Position numbers and translations under genes: made by a program. The notes beneath the pieces are model-generated. The model had not been told where the DNA came from. It saw only the letters and a program-made list of their open reading frames with translations, and made no database searches. A DNA stretch of 13,016 nucleotides, taken from an uncultured bacterium (lineage in GTDB: Bacteria > Hydrogenedentota > Hydrogenedentia > Hydrogenedentales > CAITNO01). The stretch is taken from NCBI GenBank assembly GCA_937923585.1, contig CALDSM010000577.1, positions 1 through 13,016 of the forward strand, read 5' to 3'. The first letter of the stretch is position 1; each line of letters starts with the position of its first letter. Below, one piece after another: positions 7,708 through 13,016 of this stretch.

Positions 7708-9579
7708 ATGTCTCCGCACTATGAAAAATATCCCTATCGCCACGACCTGCGCGACAAAGCTAGGGCGTTGCGCAAAGCCAGCGCCTTGGGAGAAGTCTTG
7801 CTCTGGCGCGCTGTCAAAGGGAAGAAACTGGGGCATGCCTTTCGCCGGCAAGTTCCGGTGGGCGACTACATCGTGGATTTCCTTTGTCATGAGAAACGAT
7901 TGGCTGTGGAGGTTGACGGGGGCACCCATGGCCATGAGGAACAGTATCGATATGACCAGGAACGGCAGGCGTGGCTGGAAAGCAGAGGAATACGCGTGAT
8001 CCGCTTTACTGAGAGGGCGGTGCGCGAGAATCTCGACGGAGTCTTGGGTCGGTTGAGGGAGGTCCTGAATGGCGAAGGGCCGGGGGGTGTATACAGCGAT
8101 CACATGAGTCTCCGGAACCGAAATGCACACCGCAATAAAAGGAAACAAGGCATGACGACGAGCATAGGCATTATCGGCGCAGGCGTGTCGGGGCTGGCGG
8201 TGGCGCACAACCTGAGGCGGCTGCTCGGCGATCAAGTCGAACTTGTCCTTTACGAAAAGGGGGAGCGGCCCGGCGGGGCTATCCACTCGGAGCGCATCAA
8301 CGGTTTCCTGGTGGAATGGGGTCCCAACGGTTTTCTGAACAACGAGCCGGCCACGTTTGAACTCATCAAGGAACTGGGCCTGCGCGACCGGCTCGTGGTG
8401 AGCAGCGACACGGCGCGCAAGCGTTTCCTCTTCATCAACGGCGCGCTGCACCAAATTCCGCTGTCGCCGCCGGGTTTCCTCGGCACCAAAATTCTGCCGC
8501 TTTCGGCGAAGCTCCGTTTTGCCATGGAACCCCTGATCCGGAAGCGCACCGCGGACGGTGACGAAAGCGTGGCCGGGTTTGTGGCGCGGCGCTTTGGCCG
8601 CAGAGCGGTGGAGCGCATGTTCGACCCGCTCATGTCGGGCATCTATGCGGGCAATGTACACACGCTCAGCATCCAGTCCACGCTGAAGGTGTTCCACGAG
8701 ATGGAGCAGGCGCACGGCAGCGTGGTGCGGGGCATGTTCGCCCGCATCAAGCAGCGCAAGGCCGAGGAGCGGGCGGGCGGGGCGCCGGAGAAGGTTGACG
8801 AGCTGGTGAGCACCTCCAAGAACCCCATGTCGAACAAGCTGCTTTCCTTCGCGGAGGGGATGAACGAACTCATCACCGCGCTTTCGGACGAACTGCGGGG
8901 CAGCATCCGCACCGGCGCGGTCATTGACTCACTGACCCGAACCGGCAGCGGCTTTGACCTTGTGGTTCGCGATGCGGGCGGCGCGCGGCGGGCCCACCAC
9001 AACATGGTGGTGCTGGCCACGCCGCCGGAGCAGACGGCGCCCTTCGTCGCCGGCATGGACGGAGAACTGGCGCAGTGCCTTTCGGGAATCAAGTCCTCGA
9101 CCATCGCGGTCATCGGGCTTGGGTTCAAAGCGGAGGACATCGCCAACCCCCTCGACGGGTTCGGCTATCTAATCCCGCGCAAAGAGGGTGTGCGCTCGCT
9201 GGGTGTGCTTTGGAGTTCGTCCATCTTCCCCAACCGCGCGCCCGCCGGACACAAGCTGCTGCAGATCATGATCGGCGGCGCGCACGATTTGCGCGCCATC
9301 GAGGCGGACGATGAAACCCTCGTGGACATCGCCATGAAGGATGCCGACCCCGTGCTCGGATTCCGGGGAAAGCCCGTCGTGCAGAATGTGATTCGGCACA
9401 AAAGCGGCATTCCGCAGTACAACCTCGGCCACAACGCGCGGCTGCGGGAAATCCGGCAGCGTGTACAGGGCATCCCGGGCCTGCACCTCGCGGGCAACGG
9501 CTACTTCGGCATCTCGGCTAACGACTGCATCCGCCACGCGAAAGAACTAGCCGCCCAAATCGCGGGGAATTTGGCATAA
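7708..9579 (+). CDS. DUF559 nuclease-like domain reading through in frame into hemY
   Basis: The frame opens at ATG 7708 and stays open for 623 codons. Residues 1-124 are a complete DUF559 domain, a PD-(D/E)XK-type fold related to very-short-patch repair endonucleases. Visible features are E29 in LGEVLLWRAV, D57 in DYIVDFLC, and the E68-x-D70 pair in LAVEVDGGTH, then RGIRVIRFTERAVRENLDGV. A normal copy would stop after VLNGEG, as the relic at 7517-7519 does. Here the stop is missing, about 24 linker residues of unrelated composition follow, and residue 149 is the methionine of HemY. No good Shine-Dalgarno precedes 7708; a TAGAAT at 7696-7701 could be a -10 box for a leaderless start, but this is weak. 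Whether a fusion protein is made is unknown; HemY has its own start. Confidence 0.75.
   Translation: MSPHYEKYPYRHDLRDKARALRKASALGEVLLWRAVKGKKLGHAFRRQVPVGDYIVDFLCHEKRLAVEVDGGTHGHEEQYRYDQERQAWLESRGIRVIRFTERAVRENLDGVLGRLREVLNGEGPGGVYSDHMSLRNRNAHRNKRKQGMTTSIGIIGAGVSGLAVAHNLRRLLGDQVELVLYEKGERPGGAIHSERINGFLVEWGPNGFLNNEPATFELIKELGLRDRLVVSSDTARKRFLFINGALHQIPLSPPGFLGTKILPLSAKLRFAMEPLIRKRTADGDESVAGFVARRFGRRAVERMFDPLMSGIYAGNVHTLSIQSTLKVFHEMEQAHGSVVRGMFARIKQRKAEERAGGAPEKVDELVSTSKNPMSNKLLSFAEGMNELITALSDELRGSIRTGAVIDSLTRTGSGFDLVVRDAGGARRAHHNMVVLATPPEQTAPFVAGMDGELAQCLSGIKSSTIAVIGLGFKAEDIANPLDGFGYLIPRKEGVRSLGVLWSSSIFPNRAPAGHKLLQIMIGGAHDLRAIEADDETLVDIAMKDADPVLGFRGKPVVQNVIRHKSGIPQYNLGHNARLREIRQRVQGIPGLHLAGNGYFGISANDCIRHAKELAAQIAGNLA
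8073..8092 (+). repeat. Partial copy of the palindrome right arm
   Basis: These 20 bases (CGAAGGGCCGGGGGGTGTAT) are identical to 7618-7637 in the right arm of the large inverted repeat. They replace the stop codon expected after the DUF559 coding sequence. The joint falls at CGAAGGG, which occurs both at the DUF559 gene end (7510-7516) and in the arm (7618-7624). Confidence 0.85.
8138..8143 (+). promoter_or_regulatory. Shine-Dalgarno of hemY
   Basis: AAAGGA ends eight bases before the ATG at 8152. It supports independent initiation of HemY inside the longer open frame and is the main reason for placing the hemY start there. Confidence 0.65.
8152..9579 (+). CDS. hemY: Protoporphyrinogen oxidase, FAD-dependent HemY type
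   Basis: Flavoprotein that oxidises protoporphyrinogen IX by six electrons to protoporphyrin IX (also annotated hemG in some genomes). From ATG 8152 the product is 475 residues, normal for the family. Seen: the N-terminal dinucleotide-binding motif IGIIGAGVSGLAVAHNL; EKGERPGGAIHS, the second FAD-contacting segment; FLVEWGPNGFL; MSGIYAGNVHTLSIQ; and the C-terminal AGNGYFGISANDCIRHA, the closing FAD-binding motif. This start is chosen because homology to the family begins at MTTSIGIIGAG and a Shine-Dalgarno precedes it. The upstream DUF559 frame is continuous with it. It follows hemH after a disrupted ~740-base interval, unlike the tight spacing elsewhere in the operon. A second copy of its 3' end lies at 11245-11333. 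Coproporphyrinogen oxidation is an alternative, but HemN upstream argues for protoporphyrinogen. Confidence 0.94.
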   Translation: MTTSIGIIGAGVSGLAVAHNLRRLLGDQVELVLYEKGERPGGAIHSERINGFLVEWGPNGFLNNEPATFELIKELGLRDRLVVSSDTARKRFLFINGALHQIPLSPPGFLGTKILPLSAKLRFAMEPLIRKRTADGDESVAGFVARRFGRRAVERMFDPLMSGIYAGNVHTLSIQSTLKVFHEMEQAHGSVVRGMFARIKQRKAEERAGGAPEKVDELVSTSKNPMSNKLLSFAEGMNELITALSDELRGSIRTGAVIDSLTRTGSGFDLVVRDAGGARRAHHNMVVLATPPEQTAPFVAGMDGELAQCLSGIKSSTIAVIGLGFKAEDIANPLDGFGYLIPRKEGVRSLGVLWSSSIFPNRAPAGHKLLQIMIGGAHDLRAIEADDETLVDIAMKDADPVLGFRGKPVVQNVIRHKSGIPQYNLGHNARLREIRQRVQGIPGLHLAGNGYFGISANDCIRHAKELAAQIAGNLA

Positions 9580-9605
9580 GCGCTTTCCGGGAGGCGCGTC
9601 TTTGT
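9580..9605 (+). terminator. Possible weak intrinsic terminator after hemY
   Basis: Immediately after the hemY stop, GCGCTTT and GAGGCGC can pair around a CCGG loop, using two G-U pairs, and are followed by the T-rich GTCTTTGT. The stem is short and the T-run broken, so termination would be partial at best. Confidence 0.35.
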
Positions 9606-9729
9606 ATGCACTGCGGCGGCAGAGCGCAGCACCGACACCGCTTTGGCTATACTATGACAAGGACTTCACCCCTGGGCGCGCGAGTCTCCTGATTCGCCGC
9701 ATCGTAACGACAACAGGAAACCGGGAGCA

Positions 9730-10335
9730 ATGGGCTTCATAGAGGTGAGTCAGAATGCCTTTCCAGGAAAGGGGAACAGGAAAACCCCACCCCCCGAACC
9801 CCCGGAATTGAATGCCAAGAGGGGATGCGCTGCTTTTGTCCTGATTCCATCCTTTGTCTTGGCCGCGTCTGCATTCTCTTCGGGGAGATGGTGGATGTTG
9901 TGCTTCTGCGTCCCTGCACTCCTGGTCGTTGCCTATTGGGGACACGGCAAGATTCTGCTTTTTTGCGCATATCTGGCCTACAGGCGGCGTGGGATTGTCG
10001 GTGTACTTATCACGTCTGACTCCCCCAATTGGGCAACTTATATCGAAAGAGTCTGGATCAAGGAATATGAGCCGTCCTTCATAATCTTGAATTGGTCCCA
10101 GCGAAACAAGTGGGATAACGGACTCGCATCCAAGTTGTTCTATCGTTTCTGCTTCGATGGCAGAAATTTCTGCCCGGCTATCATATTCCTGCGCGGGCTA
10201 CGTTATCCGTTGATCTTTCGTTTCTTTTACGCGTTCCGTGACTACAAACATGGAACCCTAACCGCTTTGCGCGGACTCGAGGACCGTCTGAAAACAGAGA
10301 TGGCAAAGAAGAAGATTCGTGGGCAAGGCGCATAG
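9730..10335 (+). CDS. Hypothetical membrane protein
   Basis: I cannot assign a function. The 201-residue product has a short proline-rich N-terminal tail (TPPPEPPE), then two adjacent hydrophobic segments at about residues 34-50 and 54-80 (AAFVLIPSFVLAASAF and MLCFCVPALLVVAY). A soluble C-terminal part follows, with SDSPNWATYIERVWIKEYEPS, FIILNWSQRNKW, and FFYAFRDYKHGTLTALRGLE, ending in a lysine-rich tail. The pattern fits a small inner-membrane protein with a cytoplasmic or periplasmic domain of unknown type. The steady coding character and conserved-looking aromatic motifs suggest a real gene. GGGAG at 9723-9727 lies only two bases before the ATG, and an in-frame GTG at 9745 is another possible start. 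Base composition is visibly less GC-rich than the hem genes, suggesting a separate origin. Confidence 0.6.
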   Translation: MGFIEVSQNAFPGKGNRKTPPPEPPELNAKRGCAAFVLIPSFVLAASAFSSGRWWMLCFCVPALLVVAYWGHGKILLFCAYLAYRRRGIVGVLITSDSPNWATYIERVWIKEYEPSFIILNWSQRNKWDNGLASKLFYRFCFDGRNFCPAIIFLRGLRYPLIFRFFYAFRDYKHGTLTALRGLEDRLKTEMAKKKIRGQGA

Positions 10336-10370
10336 GGGCACTACTCGCCGCCTTCTTCGATCTCTTCGGC

Positions 10371-10390
10371 AGCAGTAAGAACTTACTGCT
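10371..10390. repeat. Short perfect inverted repeat between convergent genes
   Basis: AGCAGTAAG at 10371-10379 and CTTACTGCT at 10382-10390 are reverse complements separated by two bases. The stop codon of the DUF2442 gene lies inside the right arm, and the hypothetical gene on the other strand ends 35 bases to the left. It may serve as a bidirectional end structure, but neither side carries a T-run. Confidence 0.5.
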
Positions 10391-10661
10391 CAAGGCTGGC
10401 GGAATGAGAAATGGTGCCCCGCGTCCAAAGTTCGTACTCGCTCAAATCAATGTCGTCGTTCCAAGAGATTCCGTAGCCACCTGGCTCCACGCGCACGGCC
10501 CCGAAGAAGGTAGGATTGCGGAGCAGTTGAAATTGCGGGAGAGACAAGAGGGGCGCAGCATCGTACACTTTTTCGACGGCGTTGTCGAAGCGAACGAGCA
10601 ACTGTGTCGCAGCCAATGGGCTAACGGCAACAATTTTGGGCAGGCTCTCCATGGCGATCAT
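10383..10661 (-). CDS. DUF2442 family protein
   Basis: A 92-residue protein matching the DUF2442 pattern: PKIVAVSPLAATQLLVRFDN, then a VYDAAPLL segment, LLRNPTFFGAVRVEPGGYGISW, and NDDIDLSEYELW. These correspond to the family's I-x-V-x-P...L-x-V-x-F-x-N, D-x-x-P-L-L, F-x-x-V-x-V and the D-x-D-L-x-x-x-x-L-W/Y ending. No function is established that I can name. DUF2442 genes are often next to DUF4160 genes, and that holds here. The start at 10661 is chosen because its ATG overlaps the TGA of the DUF4160 frame in an ATGA, the layout of a coupled pair; ATG 10652 is an alternative. The frame is open farther upstream to 10700 but homology does not extend there. This partner is intact while its neighbour is broken. 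Confidence 0.75.
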   Translation of the reverse strand: MIAMESLPKIVAVSPLAATQLLVRFDNAVEKVYDAAPLLSLPQFQLLRNPTFFGAVRVEPGGYGISWNDDIDLSEYELWTRGTISHSASLEQ

Positions 10662-10911
10662 TCCAGTCCCGGCAGTTGACGGAATGACTGATTCCTCCAC
10701 ATGTCGAGCAACGCATCCTTATGCTGGCGGCCCCAGTCCGTGATAAGGCGCTGTGCGCGCACCGGCAGGTCTCCTTCGAGCATATCAAGCTCTCGATGGC
10801 AAACACGCCATTCTACTCGCCGTAGACTGCATGAAAATGCGGAACTCCATGTTCGCTCTGGCTGAAGTACATCTTGATGACACTTCCATAAAGCCGCGCA
10901 ATCACCGGCAT
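10658..10911 (-). pseudogene. DUF4160 family gene, inactivated by a stop and a frameshift
   Basis: From ATG 10911 the minus strand reads MPVIARLYGSVIKMYFSQSE, then HGVPHFHAVYGE, the characteristic DUF4160 beginning with its paired histidines. Codon 33 is TAG (10815-10813). The same frame continues NGVFAIES, and then homology shifts by one base near 10787-10793 into LDMLEGDLPVRAQRLITDWG followed by RQHKDALLDMWRN, the family's C-terminal part. A single lost C in GAGAGCCTTGAT would explain the shift. The restored product would be about 84 residues, the usual length. Its TGA overlaps the DUF2442 ATG. Two independent lesions make sequencing error unlikely, though not excluded. The pair resembles a two-gene toxin-antitoxin arrangement, but this is inference. 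Confidence 0.8.
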
Positions 10912-11161
10912 AAGCGCACCCGCAATTCTTGATTCGGTTGTCGCGGCACGCGGACGTCACATTTCGTCCCGCTTTCCAAGTGTCTTTATAAATTATACAC
11001 CACCTGGTAATGGTCGGAAAGCGCGCAAAATACAGGGGCGCGATCTGACCGGTATTCTGCAGCGGGGCAAGTGTGCTGCGCGAGAAATGGGGAAGACAGG
11101 ACTGCCTGCGAATGGCACCAGCTTACGGTTGGTTTTTTGGCATCCAGCCGACTTTCGTAAC
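10912..11161. other. Noncoding stretch without recognisable gene
   Basis: Apart from the candidate promoter, this interval shows nothing I can recognise on either strand. The short open frames there have no family resemblance and no ribosome binding sites. Confidence 0.5.
10992..11020 (-). promoter_or_regulatory. Candidate sigma70-type promoter for the DUF4160/DUF2442 pair
   Basis: On the minus strand a perfect TATAAT (10997-10992) stands 17 bases after TTTCCG (11020-11015), a weak -35. Transcription would begin near 10985 and give a leader of about 75 bases before the DUF4160 ATG at 10911. The -10 match is strong in otherwise GC-rich surroundings, the -35 match poor. Confidence 0.35.
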
Positions 11162-11235
11162 GCAGGCGGGTCGCCCGCCTTATTCTTGTTTACCGTTGGC
11201 GACGACCACAACCGCAGGGCAGGCGGGACGCCTGC
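11162..11235. repeat. Two related GC-rich hairpins
   Basis: The 14-base motif GCAGGCGGGTCGCC at 11162-11175 recurs with one change (T to A) at 11219-11232. Each lies in a hairpin: AGGCGGG/CCCGCCT with a three-base loop (11164-11180), and GCAGGCG/CGCCTGC with a GGA loop (11219-11235). The second also has flanking CCGCAGG and CCTGCGG that can form an alternative stem (11212-11237). This looks like a dispersed palindromic repeat family. The first hairpin is followed by TTATTCTTGTTT, so it resembles a terminator on the + strand, although no gene is seen to feed it. Confidence 0.7.
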
Positions 11236-11244
11236 GGTACGGAA

Positions 11245-11333
11245 CGGGCAACGGCTACTTCGGCATCTCGGCTAACGACTGCATCCGCCACGCAAAGGAA
11301 CTGGCCGGCAGCATCGCGGCGGACGTTCGGTAG
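11245..11333 (+). pseudogene. Duplicated 3' end of hemY
   Basis: Bases 11245-11293 are identical over 49 bases to 9491-9539 in hemY. The next 37-40 bases are related but diverged: the encoded ends are KELAGSIAADVR here and KELAAQIAGNLA in hemY, each with its own stop. The fragment encodes only the closing FAD motif (GNGYFGISANDCIRHA), so it cannot work alone. It begins five bases after the CCGCAGG/CCTGCGG repeat structure and ends 13 bases before the stop of the opposing cytochrome gene. It may be the displaced original end of hemY, or the remnant of a second copy. Confidence 0.85.
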
Positions 11334-11346
11334 GCCGCCGCAAGCC

Positions 11347-13016
11347 TCACACTTCTGCGCGGGGCTCGTCGTCGTTGCCGCGCTCGTCGGTGTCGTCGGC
11401 AATCTCCACCGTGTTGAGCATTTCGCGCTGGTATTCGAGCGGGTGCCGCTCGCGGAAGTCCTCGACGGTAATGCGCCCGGTGATCCAGGACCAGTTCATC
11501 GGATAGGTGTGCGGGTCGAAGATCATGTAGTAGAGGTGCCACACGATAATCGTGAGTACGGCCAGCCACGCCTCGTAGAAATGGACCAGCGCGATGATGT
11601 CCAGCGCCACCTTCGGCAGGTACTGGAGAAACACGTTCACGAACCACATGCAGAAGCCCGTGATGATCATGAGCAGCGTGCCCCACCACATGCCCCAGTA
11701 CTCGAACTTCTCGATGTAGCTGTAGCGGTCAAACTTGGGCGGGTGCCTGCGCAGGCCCACCATATACAGCATGTTCTGGAACACGTCGCGCAAGTCGCCG
11801 AAGCCCATCATCAGCATCCGCAGCTCTCTGCGGCCCGTGGCCGTGAAGATGAGGAAGCACGCGTTCACCACCGCCACGCCGACAAGCACAATCGCGGCGA
11901 TGCGGTGTACCACGCCGCGGGCCGCCAGGCCGGTCTCGCCGTGGAACAGCAGCTGCACCCACCACGAATCGGGGTAGCGCAGCGCGAAGCCGGACACGGA
12001 CAGGGCGACAAACGCAATCGTGAGCACCATGTGGCCGGTGGTCATGCCGCGCGTGAAGCGGCGGTAGGTGCCCTTCTCGTCCAGTTCGGCCCAAAACTTC
12101 GTCATCGCCTTGCGGGCCATTGACAGCGTATTGTGGAACACCATGCCGCCGATGACGGCCGCGATCAGCAGGAGGTAGATGATGCGCACAATCCCCAGCG
12201 CCTTCTGGCCGGGGTCCGTGGGCATGATGTGCACCTTGCCCTGCGCAAAATTCTCGGTCGCATTCTCGTGGCATTTGCCGCAGGTCTTGGTCAGATTGTC
12301 CTTGTGAACCGACGACTCGGGGTCGTCCATGGTCAGGATAAGGTGGTTTTCGTGGCAGCTTGCGCAGGTGGCGACCACCTCCGACCCGCCGGCGCTCGCA
12401 AGGCCGTGGTAACTGTCCATGTAGCTCGCCTGCCGGCCGGTGACCACGCCGTAGCGGCTCATGATCGTCTCGTTGTCGTGGCACTTGGTGCAGGTGACCA
12501 CGGCCTGCTGCCGCGCGTTCACCCTGGATTCGCGCAGCTTCGGGCCCTCAATGTCGTGCTCGCCGTGGCAGTCCGCGCAGGTGGGCGCGTCCTTGATTCC
12601 GCCCTCCATGGCCCTGCCGTGGATGCTCCGCTCGTATTCGCCAAGCTCCTTGGGATGGCATCCGCCGCAGGTCTTGGAGACGTTCTTGCGGTACACCTTC
12701 GAGGCGGGATCGTCCGAGGGAAGCAGGTCGTGCGAGCCGTGGCAGCTGGTGCAGGCCGCCGCGTCCTTGTTGCCGGTGGCGATGGCGTGCGCGTGGCCGC
12801 TCTTCAGGTAGCTGTCGGAGGGGTTCGCCACGGATATGAGGTGGCTCTTGACAATGTTAGGATTGGTGTGGCACTTGCCGCAGGTCTTGGGCTGGTTGGC
12901 CTTGGAGATGTGGGAGAGCGGGTCGGCAATGGCCCGGATGTCATGCACGCCGTGGCAGTCGGAACAGCCGTTCACATCGGCGCTGCCCTCGTTCAGCAGG
13001 CGGCCGTGCGGGCTTT
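11347..13016 (-). CDS. Multihaem cytochrome c fused to a membrane cytochrome b domain (5' end outside window)
   Basis: The frame runs to the window edge, so the N-terminus and export signal are not visible; codons before the GTG at 12975 still read as protein (SPHGRLLNEGSADVNG). Eight CxxCH haem c sites are seen, starting at residues 4, 32, 75, 103, 133, 162, 204 and 232 counted from that GTG, spaced alternately about 28-30 and 30-43 residues. Many continue as CHGxHD, adding possible distal ligands. The part after residue 255 has five hydrophobic segments with histidines in GHMVLT, VVHRIAA, HFYEAW and WHLYYM, as in FdnI/HydC-like dihaem cytochrome b domains. The likely role is electron transfer between the quinone pool and periplasmic carriers, with an architecture like CbcL of Geobacter. 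The tail is acidic. It converges on the hem operon that could supply its haems. Confidence 0.88.
   Translation of the reverse strand, partial: SPHGRLLNEGSADVNGCSDCHGVHDIRAIADPLSHISKANQPKTCGKCHTNPNIVKSHLISVANPSDSYLKSGHAHAIATGNKDAAACTSCHGSHDLLPSDDPASKVYRKNVSKTCGGCHPKELGEYERSIHGRAMEGGIKDAPTCADCHGEHDIEGPKLRESRVNARQQAVVTCTKCHDNETIMSRYGVVTGRQASYMDSYHGLASAGGSEVVATCASCHENHLILTMDDPESSVHKDNLTKTCGKCHENATENFAQGKVHIMPTDPGQKALGIVRIIYLLLIAAVIGGMVFHNTLSMARKAMTKFWAELDEKGTYRRFTRGMTTGHMVLTIAFVALSVSGFALRYPDSWWVQLLFHGETGLAARGVVHRIAAIVLVGVAVVNACFLIFTATGRRELRMLMMGFGDLRDVFQNMLYMVGLRRHPPKFDRYSYIEKFEYWGMWWGTLLMIITGFCMWFVNVFLQYLPKVALDIIALVHFYEAWLAVLTIIVWHLYYMIFDPHTYPMNWSWITGRITVEDFRERHPLEYQREMLNTVEIADDTDERGNDDEPRAEV

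Noticed and set aside
9648..9653. TATACT as a -10 box for the 9730 gene
   Set aside because: No acceptable -35 lies 16-18 bases upstream, and a single hexamer is too little evidence.
11164..11192. Hairpin followed by a T-rich stretch as a functional intrinsic terminator
   Set aside because: No + strand gene lies just upstream, and the same core recurs 57 bases later, so a repeat element is the better reading.
11073..11333. An 86-codon + strand frame ending in the hemY tail as a gene
   Set aside because: Only the last ~30 codons have homology; the rest crosses the hairpin repeats and has no coding character.
12250..12966. Regular repeats in the minus-strand gene as a CRISPR array
   Set aside because: They are codon-level CxxCH repeats inside one open frame, with variable bases and spacing.

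Overview
The window is the core of a haem biosynthesis operon from a GC-rich bacterium, probably Gram-negative. On the + strand lie hemC, hemD, hemB, hemL, hemE, hemN, hemH and a hemY-type protoporphyrinogen oxidase (6-9579). HemL places the organism on the C5 (glutamyl-tRNA) route. Its usual partner hemA is absent and may lie left of base 1. Together the genes cover glutamate-1-semialdehyde to protohaem: HemL makes ALA, HemB porphobilinogen, HemC/HemD uroporphyrinogen III, HemE coproporphyrinogen III, HemN protoporphyrinogen IX, HemY protoporphyrin IX, and HemH inserts iron. The first seven genes are packed with gaps of at most about 18 bases, and hemE and hemN overlap by ATGA.

The regular operon breaks at 7416-8151. 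Here sit a diverged 3' relic of a DUF559 (PD-(D/E)XK-like nuclease) gene, a perfect 43-bp inverted repeat, and a second, complete DUF559 domain whose stop codon is gone. That frame runs uninterrupted into hemY, giving a 623-codon open frame. The sequence fits a simple history: a deletion between two CGAAGGG copies, one at the end of the DUF559 gene and one in the palindrome, removed the stop codon. hemY keeps its own Shine-Dalgarno and ATG at 8152.

Between hemY and the next conserved gene (9580-11340) is a visibly less GC-rich accessory stretch. It holds a small hypothetical membrane protein, an intact DUF2442 gene, a broken DUF4160 gene that overlaps it by ATGA, two related GC-rich hairpins, and a second copy of the last ~89 bases of hemY. 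The duplicated tail ends 13 bases before the stop of the facing gene, so the original hemY end may have been there, with the intervening DNA brought in later.

At 11347-13016 on the minus strand, cut by the window edge, is a fused electron-transfer protein: at least eight CxxCH haem c sites in a four-fold diheme repeat, followed by a five-helix membrane cytochrome b domain. The layout resembles CbcL-type quinol-linked multihaem cytochromes.

The taxon cannot be fixed from sequence reading alone. GC-rich coding, multihaem cytochromes, HemN and DUF559-associated repeats suit an environmental, at least facultatively anaerobic lineage (for example Hydrogenedentota, Planctomycetota or other deep Gram-negative groups), but this is only an inference.
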